Source: Stictocephala bisonia (Eukaryota > Arthropoda > Insecta > Hemiptera > Membracidae). From it: DNA of 64,000 nt. Below the pieces are notes generated by a model. That model worked only from the letters and a program-made list of their open reading frames with translations, was not told the DNA's origin and made no database searches. The DNA lies in contig JAQJVL010000148.1 in NCBI GenBank assembly GCA_035578905.1, positions 1,122,729 through 1,186,728 of the forward strand. Reading direction: 5' to 3'. The position numbers and the translations under genes were made by a program. Below, in pieces: positions 1 through 11,223 of this stretch (positions are counted from its first letter, which is position 1; the number at the start of each line of letters is the position of its first letter).

Positions 1-227
1 GATGCCTCCCTAACATATTTTTTTATCGTGTCAGTCCGGGTGTAATTTTTACGACAGCTTGTGTGAATTAAAAGGGATGACAAATCACGGAAACTTTCAT
101 GCTTGTTGTCTTTCCGTTCCTTACTTGCTTTAACAAGGCCCAGTATACCCTTCTCTTTGACTTCAGAGACATCTTCACTTCCTCTTAAAACGTCCTTAGG
201 GCACACAGGACACTTAGTAGTACTTAT
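1..227 (-). pseudogene. Partial CxxC...H...C zinc-binding-like domain, 5' end of an element-type ORF
   Basis: Minus-strand frame open from about 227 to the window edge. It reads ISTTKCPVCPKDVLRG, then a charged stretch (SEVKEKGILGLVKASKERKD), then LIHTSCRKNYTRTDTIKKY. The CxxC pair followed about 45 residues later by H-x3-C and a basic YTR segment looks like a zinc-binding module. From memory, similar modules occur at the N-terminus of repetitive, transposon-type insect proteins; that family assignment is inference. The expected ATG at 225-227 is ATA. A 24-bp copy of the start region lies 38 bp upstream (239-262) and does have ATG (263-265), but it runs into a stop after about a dozen residues. 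The 5' end therefore looks tandemly duplicated and broken, unless an intron joins the copies. The rest of the gene lies outside the window. Confidence 0.5.
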
Positions 228-265
228 TGCAGTTTCAGGCACACAGGATACTTAGTAGTACTCAT

Positions 266-1502
266 ATATCATGGTTTGTTGTAGGTTTTAAAAACCTGTT
301 TCCCCTAAATGTATGTGTAATATTAAATTTCTTGATCCTAGGCACATTTGACACACACTAAACTAAACTAACAGGATATAATCATAACTAAGGATAAAAC
401 ATAGCACAAAACTGAAAACTTGAAAACTTAGGTATTGTTTACACTTCAAAATGTTTGTAAACAAAACTAACTTTTATAAAGTAAGGGTAACAAGAACCAG
501 CTGACAGTCCATTAACAGAAGACAAGGAAATCAGTGTTTCCAACCTAAAAGTTATAAGCATTAAAACTATTATTACTATATGAGATGTTTGTCATTCGGA
601 CAAGCAAACTAGTGAAAGTTGGCCCTCACAGCAGCGTAAAACCATGGAAACTAATTTTCATTTGATTTGTTACCACGCAATAAAGTGACATAACATTATA
701 AAAGTATATTTTTTTAAATCAGTATAAAACAAAGAATACTTTGGGCCAGTAAAAAAAAAAGAAATATTATTGAACTAGTTTTTATTGAAAAATTACTTAG
801 TTTAAATTTTTTATATAACGCTTAGGACCAATACTGATAATTGGCGATTCGGTTAATCGGCGTTCTATTGCATACGGCTCTTTTAATGTTGTTTTCAAGT
901 ATTAAATTTAATTGACTAACAAATTGCTGATGTTGTTATCTGTAATTTAAACAAAATACACGAACAAAGGTTGTGGGTTAAGAATATGATATACAAACTA
1001 ATTTTCTGAAAATTGCAAAATGCTATACAAGTTTTAAAATAGCTGTAACTTTAGGCGGGTTGGACATTAATCAGCATATGTATATATATTCTAAAAGGGA
1101 ATTTAAAAATCTACAACTTCTTTCCTATTCATACTTTTCGTTTACGAATAGGTTTAGACATTATGATGCAATGTTTATGAATATTTTGACGTAAATAGAT
1201 TTTTTTTGTGAATTTCAACTTTTTCCGAGAGTATAGCTTGAAAACGGTTAGGAATTAGAAAAAAAACATATGATATAAAAGTTTTAGATAATTTTAAGAA
1301 CTCCATTTTATTATCTAAAAATATTTCTCTCCGATGCACCGTTTTCGAGATATAAGCGAAAAACCCAAAATTCGTACCTTTACCCCTCTCCTCCCCCCGC
1401 TCATCACCTAGGAGTCAGGACTTTTGATATGTTAACAACCTAAGCCCCCTGAACAAGCTTCTGAAGGAATCTTTTAGTTACCTGCTCACGCACTCTACAC
1501 CT
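266..1502. other. AT-rich non-coding stretch
   Basis: No open frame with protein-like composition was found on either strand. The segment is AT-rich with short homopolymers. It probably contains intron sequence of the acyltransferase-like gene whose last exons follow at 1.7 kb, but no upstream exon could be recognised. Confidence 0.4.
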
Positions 1503-1745
1503 CATTTTGGGTCATTTATTGACTGGACTAAATAGAGAGAATTGACCAGAAAGCTATATTCAATCAGCTATAAATTACATCAGCAATACATTGCATCAGC
1601 AATGTATTGTTTAGTTCTGGGTGGTGACTGGAGATGCAACTGCAGCATACATCTTAGCCCTCTACCTCAATCTATTGTTCGATGCATCTCTAGAATGAAT
1701 TGTGGACAGAAAGCCATCAAACTGCTGATGCAATGTATTGTTTAG
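1503..1745 (+). pseudogene. Decayed tandem copies of the penultimate acyltransferase exon
   Basis: Two degenerate copies of the exon at 1746-1863 lie directly upstream with a period of about 131 bp. The copy at 1615-1733 still reads FWVVTGDATAAYILALYLNLLF but then meets a TGA after the Leu-Glu of the LER segment and loses the frame. It lacks the GT donor: its last codons run straight into the acceptor-like tail tattgtttag of the next copy. An older, internally shortened copy (about 1503-1614) keeps only TTTTGGGT, GACTGG and AGAGAGAATTGACCAGAAAG. The copies look like unequal-crossover products with only the last one preserved. Confidence 0.6.
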
Positions 1746-1863
1746 TTCTGGGTGGTGACTGGAGATGCTGCCGCAGCATACATCTTAGCCCTCTACATCA
1801 ACCTGTTGTTCGAAGCACCTCTAGAGAGAATTCAAAAGAAAGCCATCAAGCGGCTAATGCAAG
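1746..1863 (+). CDS. Penultimate coding exon, nrf-6-like acyltransferase 3 family C-terminus
   Basis: The exon is preceded by tattgtttag and followed by the donor G|GTAATT. It encodes 39 codons plus one base. The residues FWVVTGDAAAAYILALYINL then LFEAPLERIQKKAIKRLMQ fit a last transmembrane helix followed by an FEAP-type motif and a basic amphipathic tail. This is the usual end of membrane O-acyltransferases of the nose resistant to fluoxetine (nrf-6) type, multi-pass proteins that transfer acyl groups to hydroxyl-bearing substrates. The remainder of the protein is not in this window, so substrate and exact family are inference. The exon ends in phase 1 and joins the exon at 2051 in frame (G + CC gives Ala). 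Confidence 0.62.
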
Positions 1864-2050
1864 GTAATTTTCATTTAATGTTAATTTCTTCACTAATTAA
1901 TTCATTGGCTATTCTGAAATATGAAAGTCCCATGTAAATTAACAATTGTCTTTAGAACTAAAAACACAAAGTAACTTGAAATGTTAACTCTACATTAAGA
2001 TACGGTTAACGTTTATTGTATAGTCTTATGTATGCCATTATATGTTTCAG

Positions 2051-2124
2051 CCAACGGAATCGAGAAACCAAAGGAAACAAAAGATGAACTACGTAACCCA
2101 GAAGTGGAAGATGAATCTGTGTAA
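2051..2124 (+). CDS. Terminal coding exon of the acyltransferase-like gene
   Basis: Preceded by the acceptor tatgtttcag. It begins CC, completing the split Ala codon of the previous exon, and encodes a hydrophilic, acidic C-terminal tail (NGIEKPKETKDELRNPEVED then ESV) ending at TAA 2122-2124. Correct phase across a 187-bp intron, clean splice borders and a poly(A) signal about 50 bp further on together make this the best-supported spliced gene end in the window. A charged cytoplasmic tail after the last membrane segment is normal for this family. Confidence 0.62.
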
Positions 2125-2175
2125 ATATTAATCAGAGCAGGATGACATAATAATTTAAATTAGTTTTATTTTATA

Positions 2176-2181
2176 AATAAA
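2176..2181 (+). terminator. Poly(A) signal AATAAA for the acyltransferase-like gene
   Basis: A canonical AATAAA lies 52 bp after the stop codon at 2124 in an AT-rich 3' UTR, the first such hexamer downstream of the stop. Confidence 0.5.
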
Positions 2182-2539
2182 ACATATTTCAAAATCACAA
2201 TCCATAGTGTTAAATTTTTCATGAACTATAGTTTGTATTTGTTTTAGGTGGGTTATTATTTTACTAGAGTTTATAACAATTTGTTTATGTGTATTATTAT
2301 TATTTTCGCTAACGGCAGGCTGATATTTTCTTCTAGTCATTTATTGTTAGTTTTAAAAAAAACGAAGAAAACCCCCAAACAGGAGGCTGGGTGCCTATAT
2401 ATGTTATAAATTAACATTGTGTAAATTTTAAAGATATGAATAGTGCGTCGATTTGCTTTGAAAATTAAATTAATGATTTTGTAAATTGACTATTGTAAAT
2501 ATTGCTGATTTTAATAGAATTTTTAGATCACAACAAGTA

Positions 2540-3145
2540 CTACTACGTGTATTAAAAAATTGGCCCTAGGGACAGTTGTAAAGGAATTTTCATTAAAAAT
2601 AACGCACTCACACTACCCAGCTTATATATTCTTGAAGTTTTAAAACATTTACATAAACATTTAGAAAGCTTAAAAAAATTTTATTTTTGCCGCTTTTATA
2701 ATACAAGGCATAAACACTTATTTAAGTATCCTTTACCTAATTTGACTTTGTTTGAAAACAGTCCGATATACATGGGTATTAAATTACATAATAAAATCCC
2801 TCTCCATATAAAAGACCTACCTTATACTAAATTTATAACAACAATAAATGAAATTTTGGTTAATAGAACGTATCAAACAATATGTTAAGTGTATAGGAAA
2901 TATGTTTTAATAGAAAATGTAATATAAATAGGATAAAATAAATAAAAATAGGAAATTTAATATAAAATCGAAATATGTTAAATTGGAAATTTGACCTAGA
3001 GAACATTGAATGTTATGACATTTATATTACGCTAGATTTAGAGAAAACTATTTACAGTAAAAAATAATAATTCACCAGTTTTAATGTTATATATGTAACT
3101 ATTGTATGAAATTTTATTTGTAAATAAATGATTTTGATTTGATAA
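2540..3145 (+). mobile_element. Non-LTR retrotransposon (LINE) 3' end, 5'-truncated
   Basis: The frame is open from about 2556 to TAA at 2886-2888 and encodes a typical LINE ORF2 C-terminus. It contains DSCKGIFIKNNALTLPSLYI, then a basic YNTRHKHLF block, then SPIYMGIKLHNKIPLHIKDL and a short tail. The order SCR.IF, LTLPSLYI, YNTR and LYNKLP/IK is characteristic of the region after the reverse transcriptase domain in jockey/CR1-like elements. The 3' UTR ends near 3145 in a short gattttgatttgat tail, as expected for target-primed insertion. The reverse transcriptase itself is missing. Confidence 0.72.
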
Positions 3146-3553
3146 AACCATTTAGCCAATGAATGACATAGTTTAGTAAATAACGGACACAATAAGCCCT
3201 GAATACTATAATTTACGATGAAGACACTGAGTTAATATGGCTAAATACATAACTATAGCTTAAATTATTTTAAAAATAATTATTTGATGTACGGTATATA
3301 TATTTTTTAATTGTTAAAAATTTAAATACAACATGTAGATACCTAAGATACAAAATGGGCGAAAATTGTAAGAAAACACCTTGTGTTCGAAAAATTATTC
3401 TTTTTTATATAGAAACCCCGATTTGAGGAAAATTCGTAAAAGAGGTACTAGTATAATCCCCCCCCACTTTTCAGTGAAAGAGGCAGTCGTACAACAGGCT
3501 CACAAAGATATAATGCTTAGGATTAGGAAAATCACAATTTAATATATTTTCAA

Positions 3554-4655
<1,102 letters not shown>

Positions 4656-4659
4656 TGGC

Positions 4660-4930
4660 CCCATATGTACTCCCAACCGCTCCCCTATACACATACAGTA
4701 GTATTTATCCACATGCCCTCCCATACAAGTACTGTAACATTTATCCACCCGCCTTCCCATACACGTACAGTAGTATTGACGCACCCGCTCTCCCACACAC
4801 GTACAATCCACCCACCCATACACGTACAGCGGTATTGACCCACCAGCCTGCCCATACACATACAGTGCTACTTTCTTCTACAGAAAGTAGAAGAAAGTAC
4901 CACTGTATGTGTACAGTGGTACAGACGCAT
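4660..4930 (-). repeat. 36-bp minisatellite family A, minus orientation (array 1)
   Basis: About seven degenerate monomers of roughly 35-36 bp. Each carries cccatacacgtacag on the plus strand, the reverse complement of the core of the arrays at 43.0-44.0 and 54.6-55.6 kb. The array ends on the right in a long palindrome (4857-4911), after which the core appears in the opposite orientation. Confidence 0.8.
4857..4911. repeat. Long hairpin (25-bp arms) at the edge of minisatellite array 1
   Basis: Outer arms CACATACAGTG and CACTGTATGTG, one C/C mismatch, inner arms TACTTTCTTCTAC and GTAGAAGAAAGTA, loop agaaa. Apart from the single mismatch the pairing is perfect. The array's orientation flips at this point. 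Confidence 0.9.
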
Positions 4931-5041
4931 GTAGTACGATAGTTCAAAGCCTAGTCGGTAGAACCAACCGATAGATGTTGAGGCTTAAAAACACGCATGG
5001 TAAATCACATATCTTACATATGAGACGCCGACACAACGTTG

Positions 5042-5195
5042 TGCGTATTTTAAGGCGGATATGAGTGTAGTCTGGTTGACTGTTCTGATTATGACTGTTC
5101 CTCAGAAAGGGCCATTTATTAATAGCCCAATAGCCAGGGCAACTAAGGGACCTACAGATATACGTGGAATCCGAACCACTTAGTGTTCGGTTATA
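5042..5195 (-). mobile_element. SINE2 fragment (3' half)
   Basis: Shares with the copies at 7.9, 23.1, 39.7, 47.8 and 58.3 kb the motifs ttattaatagcccaatagcc, agggcaactaagggacctac and cgtggaatccgaaccactta. The element reads on the minus strand. The tRNA-like head is missing here. Confidence 0.7.
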
Positions 5196-5329
5196 ATATA
5201 TGTAGTAGATGATTTTAAAGATATTTGGGAAAATCATCATTGTAGCAAATAAATAACTTTTTTGCCAGTGATCTTGACCGGAGGGTTTCAATTTCCTTTA
5301 ATGTGACTGGGCATTAAAGAAATTCTTGG

Positions 5330-5950
5330 GGTATGGGTGGATGAGAGAGTAATCATTTTTGTGAACGGGTGGGCAAGTGGGTTGTCAACGTTGATGTGGC
5401 TTGGTGGGGGGAGGGTCATCCACGTCGATGTGCATGAGTGGGTGTGAGGGCAGTCAACGATGTTGTGTAAGAATAGGCGGAGGGAGCTTCTACGTCGTAG
5501 TATATAACTGGGTGGGAGTGCCATCTACGTCGTTGTTTATGAGTGGGCGCGTCAACGATTTTTTTGTAGGTAAAAGCGGAAGGAACTGTTAGGTCGTAGT
5601 ATATATCTGGGTGGGAGGGCCATCTACGTCGTTGTTTATGAATGGGCGCGTCAACGATTTTTTCTAGGGAAAAGCGGAAGGAACTGTTACGTCGTAGTAT
5701 ATATCTGGGTGGGAGGGCCATCTACGTCGTTGTTTATGAATGGGCGCGTCAACGATTTTTTCTAGGGAAAAGCGGAAGGAACTGTTACGTCGTAGTATAT
5801 ATCTGGGTGGGAGGGCCATCTACGTCGTTGTTTATGAATGGGCGCGTCAACGATTTTTTCTAAGGAAAAGCGGAAGGAACTGTTACGTCGTAGTATATAT
5901 CTGGGTGGGAGGGCCATCTACGTCGTTGTTTATGAATGAGTGGGATGGTT
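5330..5950. repeat. 98-bp tandem array with older subrepeats
   Basis: The main part (about 5540-5945) holds four near-identical 98-bp units containing gtcaacgattttttctaggg, gtcgtagtatatatctgggt and ccatctacgtcgttgtttat. The left part (5330-5540) holds divergent half-units around 35-50 bp built on the same TACGTCGT...TGGGTGGG core. The 98-bp unit therefore seems to have arisen from shorter repeats. The TACGT...GGGTGGG core recalls minisatellite family A. Confidence 0.85.
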
Positions 5951-7325
5951 AAGTCGTGTTGTGAATGGGAGCATATAGGAATTGTAGTCCATTCGAAATT
6001 GACGAAAAAATTGAGGTTCACTATAATATAGTGTTTCGAAAATGAGCAATGCATGCATACAAGCTCAATGTGAATTTACTAGGCAGCAGTTAATATTAGC
6101 AAAAGGTGGGTGGGGGAAGCTGTGTTCGGTTGTGGAGATCATTAATGTATGTCAGTAGGGAATGTTTGTTGGATTGTACAACTTGTAGTTGATTTAACCG
6201 ATCATATTGATGTTGTAGGCACCACTTTAGCGTTGTTTTGGTATAAAACAACGCCAATTTTGTTTCTTAGTTCAACTTTTCCGTAAGAGTCAAGTTAAAT
6301 TGTGCGCTCTTTATATCGGTACTTTTTAATTAGTCTAAAGTAGTTTTCTCAGTGGTTTGATGAACTTAAATACAATTATTTTAGTACTAATATCAAAATT
6401 TGTAATTATCACTTGTGTCATAATTAGTAATGCATTGAGGGAGACTAATTATTTTATACAGAATATTACCTTAATAAAGAGTATCGATAATAGTAAATGT
6501 CCAGATTTTATTGGATACTAAAAGTTTAGTAAATATAAGTTTTAGCATCAAGTTACTTGATTTGAGTCAAACTTGTTAGTATTATAGGTTTGTGTTGCTG
6601 TATACATCTTGAGCAAACTAAGGGCAACACGTGATTGGGCCAAACAAGGCTTTTTATATTTTTCAAAAGCTTAATTGTTCAGTGTCTGTTAGGAATGTAT
6701 AAGATTCTATTTTAACGACAGACTTATTAATTTATTTCATTATGAAAAACATTTGAACTGCTGCTTTTGGTCTATACTAGAAGCCATATGAAAGAATATT
6801 TGTAAGTCTGTGAGATTGTTGACTGATATTCGTTGTACATATCCATGTCTGTAATACACTTTTTGTAAAAACTTACTTGTAAGCCAACTTTTTTTCTTTA
6901 GAATTGGTACAGGGAGTATTATTCCTAAAAACTATTCGAGGGTTCCAGTTCTTAGCCTTATTTGAGTCTAGAGTCTCAATGAAATGAGGTAATACAGTGT
7001 AGACACTTTTTATACACATAAAACATTTATTATGTTTTATGGGTTATTTTAGAGGCTATATAAAATGATAAAGATCAAAACACATTCTTTGACATAAATG
7101 TCCGCCTTTTACAAATGTACTTGAGCATTATAAGTTCACTCCATGTTAATATATGTTGAAACATTTATTGGGAAACTGTTTCTTCATAATTTAAGGCGAA
7201 AATGTATTACAACAATAATACTACAACAAAAATGCTTTTTTATAATTTTAGAATGTTGATTTAAATGTTGATTTTTTTATGTATATATTGATAGATTTAA
7301 ACTATTTTATTTAGATTTGCACTCT
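5951..7325. other. AT-rich intergenic DNA
   Basis: No supported gene. No tandem array or recognisable transposon coding sequence; several TTTT/AAAA runs only. Confidence 0.4.
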
Positions 7326-7329
7326 TCAA

Positions 7330-7530
7330 GTGTATGTAAAACTAAAACACGTTTCGACAGATATGAAACTACGGTCGTCTTCAGGTTCTGGTTACTACCT
7401 TGTACTATGTATAAAACTATCATTTTTTTCAACTTAACTAACCCATATCAACGTAGAAAACCCTTTAACAATTACTTGCTTACAGATTACGATAGACTTC
7501 TAATAAAATCACGTCTTAGAAAATATTCCA
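7330..7530 (-). repeat. Dispersed repeat H, copy 1
   Basis: Contains acgtttcgacagatatgaaa, tcgtcttcagg, ttactaccttgtactatgta and aacgtagaaaacccttt, shared with the copy at 44.75-44.97 kb and, in part, with those at 17.04, 40.95 and 41.3 kb. On the minus strand the conserved part reads CTGAAGA, a short hairpin, then CGAAACG. It probably derives from a retroelement. Confidence 0.7.
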
Positions 7531-7847
7531 GATAAAACACCTAGGAAAAAAAAGTAATATTTTAAATCCCATGAAACGTCTAATTTAAATCTGATTATAT
7601 ATTCTACTGTTGCCCTGAATATTACTTGCTTCCTTTACTGAAGCCAAGCAGGCAGTGCAGATGTAATAAATCAACACATAATCTTGCATGGTAGATCGTA
7701 GCCCAGATGAAAAACCATGCAATACGAGATTGAAATTTTTTCTTGGAAAATATTTTACTTAAAAGATCTATCAAATATCAAAATATCATCACAGTGCTTC
7801 TTCTGTAGTTATAATTATTTATTATTCATCATTAGCTTATTAATCGT

Positions 7848-8160
7848 AGATGTATGGGCGAATATGGGGAGCTAATGAATGAATGGTGAATGAGTGTGAT
7901 GAGTGTTGATGAACGAGTGTAGTCATTTACAAAGTAAATAATGTCGACTGTTGTTTAGAAGGAGTCATTGTATTAATAGCCCAATAGCCAGAACAACTAT
8001 GAGACCTACAGCTTTACGTGGAGTCCGAACAACGTAGTATTGGTCTGATTTACAGCTGATCCAGACTTCAACTCTAACCTACACAACATCCGGACCCTGA
8101 CTACCACCCAACATGAATCTCTCTAGTAGTTTCCACGACCACGTCGATGGCAATTTGAGG
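7848..8160 (-). mobile_element. SINE2 copy
   Basis: Starts with the tail signature gggcgaatatgggg, followed by gagtgtgatgagtgttgatg, ttaatagcccaatagcc, tttacgtggagtccgaac and ctctagtagtttccacg, in the same order as the fuller copy at 58.15-58.62 kb. The A-box end is lost beyond about 8160. Confidence 0.7.
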
Positions 8161-8454
8161 ACATTTCATTCCATATTTTTACGTTTACCTTAATTTTATT
8201 TATATTTTCTTGTTCAATGCTGTGACATTAGAGAAGATGGCGTAAAGGAACTATTGAAAAGTCTAGAGAGAATAAAACTCTTTAACTGCTATACAATTAT
8301 TCAACTTAATTAAAATGAAAATACCGCAATACTGTTATATTTCTAATAATAAGTAATATTCATATTGTAACTGTACTAAATCCATTAACTATTAATTATA
8401 TAATGGAAGAAAACAATTATATGTTTCTAAATTCATGTACACGGGAATTATCTT

Positions 8455-8580
8455 TGTCGATGGTTGGATATTACTTCTTTCCGCCTGGCTGGGCTCCAAT
8501 TCAATTTGGTAACTGCCGGCGGCGAAGTAATTGGGGGGAAGCAAGGTGGGGGCAGCCTTTGGCAGAAATTGGGGGATATT
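8455..8580. other. GC-rich patch in AT-rich background
   Basis: About 120 bp, including tccgcctggctgggctcc and ctgccggcggcgaag, stands out from the surrounding AT-rich DNA. No open frame or tRNA-like fold was recognised. It could be part of an unrecognised repeat or a regulatory element. Confidence 0.3.
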
Positions 8581-9960
8581 AAATAAATTGGTGTTAAATT
8601 GATAAATTGTAGATAACTACTTATGAGTCAGTTCTTGGCTTGGATTTTGACAAATGTTGTGTCACAGTTAAGTTTTAAGTTCAATCAACATGAAATTACT
8701 TAAATCTGTAATAACAATAATAATTTATGCCCTGTAAATGGTGGAACATAAAGTTATTTTTAACACATAGAGCTCATACTACCTACATAAAGTAAATGTA
8801 CGATTAATATAATTTTATTAATTGGTATTGTGTTTCGTTTAATGGTATATATTATTTCATTAGGAGAAATGTAATGATAGTTATCAGCTTGACTTAACAC
8901 GCAACTTTCTTGACTTTCCCTAGTTTTTTAATCCTATTTATAATATTTTGTTGGTACAGTACTTTGTTTCTTCTCTTTTGTTTCTTTTATTTTTAGTTTG
9001 TCTAAGTACTAAATGTTTTCTTTACTGTTACAAATTGCTAACTATTTAATGCTGACTTTATATCATTTCTTTATTATTTGTTATTTTCTTTGACTTTTGA
9101 ACTTAAAACAATTTTTAAAATGTGATGTCACCTTGTTGGTATGTTGGCCTTTGTTACTGGCGTGTTTTTATGTTTCAATTATTAAATTGTTGCTATTTTA
9201 CCTTTGTAGCTACTATGAAATGTTTGTTTATTCGGAATATTGTCGCTAAAATTTATATCATTCTACACATTGTTAAAAAGTATAGATACATATTGATGGT
9301 ATTTAAAAGACATTTATGTTATTTAGAAGGTTTCTAGTTGTTGCTCGACCGCATGTTACTTATATGTTATGTATTTTGCTTTTAATGTCCCTTTATAATT
9401 GGCATAACCTATAAAGAGATTTTTAATAAATAAGTTAATTTCATTAGAACGTTACTAAATATTTATTATAATTGAATAAGCAACATTGAATCATTGCACA
9501 TGATCTTAATTGCACAAACATAATTAATAGCTAGATTGTTTGTATACGAATTTAAAATGTTATATTCGTTGTTCAGTACTAAATAAAATTTAACTGTCGT
9601 AATTTACAGTTCGTTTAGTTTATAAATATCTGTTTTTGTTATGTTCATTTTTTATTACTTTATTTAACTCAAATGGTTGCTAAGTGATATTTTTTTGGTA
9701 TTTTAAAGCCATGGTTTTCTAATACTTACAAGAACAACTAGTTATCTAATACAACTTCATAGTATTTTATTCGCATTTATTAGGGTTTCAGGATCTATTC
9801 CGTTAATTAACTGCTACTGCGTTTTTTTTTTTTTTTTTTTTTTTTGTTTCCGTTAGTTTACTACTGCTTGATAAATAATCTATTGCTCTAATCACTGTTC
9901 CCAATCATATTTACGTCCACTGTGGCATTCCTTATCCACTAGGAATCCGATACCGCTGGC
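8581..9960. other. AT-rich intergenic DNA with poly(T) tract
   Basis: No supported gene. A T-run of about 23 bases lies at 9823-9845 and may be the tail of a decayed minus-strand retroelement. The weak open frames here have no protein-like features. Confidence 0.4.
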
Positions 9961-10064
9961 CTTATCTTATCGCTTTCCGTGGGCTTTCCATACACAGAGA
10001 GCGCATTCGGCGGTAAGTCAATCATTGGATTTATCAGTTTGTGATCAACTTTAGTAGCCATCTG

Positions 10065-10097
10065 TCCTAACCTAACCTAATCTAACCTGACCTGACC
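10065..10097. repeat. Interstitial telomere-like CCTAA pentamers
   Basis: Reads three CCTAA units followed by TCTAA, CCTGA, CCTGA variants. (TTAGG)n is the ancestral insect telomere repeat. Short interstitial runs of this kind are common in insect genomes and do not imply a chromosome end. Confidence 0.7.
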
Positions 10098-11223
10098 GTA
10101 ATTGTGATAAAACAAGTAGTAGATGTGAAGTAACTGAAAAAGTAGTGGTAGTGAATTAATGGAAAATGACCGGGTTTCAACATACTTGCATTTATTTAAT
10201 ATACATTTTTTTACATTTGTTGTATCAGAATAAAAATTAAGAAAAAAAACAGTTTTTATATAAAAATATTATAATTTCTCTTTATATGAATTCCAAAACG
10301 TTGGCGTTTTTATGCATCAAAACATTCAGTCATAACTAAAAATGAAGTATATGTCCGGTATTCTCAGCTAATACGGTAAACCGGCTGAGTCAATTTGACT
10401 GTTTCACTGTGACATTTATTTACTATCTGTAGATAACATATCACACAACCTTAAGTTGGCAATTTTGCAAATGTTTTGCAAAGAAACTCTATTAGTAGCT
10501 TTCCCCTTTAGTCGATGTTAACATTTCAGGCGCAATCTGGAGACTTTCAAATTCACTGCCAAATATTTCCTTTATTCACGAACGTGTACCAAACTAGTAT
10601 TATTGTTTTCAAAAATTGTAACCCTTCTGTGATTACTAAATACTACTTTACCTCTAAGTTTCAGGTTAGATAACTCTGTTAATGAGACATCTTCATTAAA
10701 TTACTGTTTAGAAACAATACTAATGAAATGGAAATTCGAATTGGAATTCGAATTGGTCTTTTGAAAAAGAAAAGAAAACAATAGAATTGTAATCCCAAGT
10801 CATAGTACATTTTTGAAAACGAATTTGAATATCATCATGTTATATATTATTATTAGTATTGTAAAATTAATAATCTCAGTGTACACAAGTTGACATCACT
10901 CTTATTATCATCAAAATAAAAAAAATCTTTATTGAAATGGTTAATTAAATTCTTATAATTTAATTGTCGTTTGTGGTTAATATTTTTACTGCACTTATCA
11001 ATTCCATTGAGGCTGATCAATCTAATTGGAATTGATATTCATGCAATACATTTTTTCAGATATAATCATGTAACACTTGAGATTTTAGCTCCAAGGTGCC
11101 AATATGGAAGAGTAACACGAATAAATTGATGCGAATTTCAAAGGGCAGTATATAAAAGGTACCAATAAAATATTTGTTTTCCAACAGATCATGATTTAAG
11201 TTTTTATACATATATTATAATCA
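10098..11223. other. AT-rich intergenic DNA
   Basis: No coding potential seen. A small tandem duplication of gaattcgaattg occurs near 10.73-10.75 kb. Confidence 0.4.

Noticed and set aside
10065..10097. True telomere or chromosome end
   Set aside because: Only about three perfect CCTAA units with variants, embedded in ordinary sequence.
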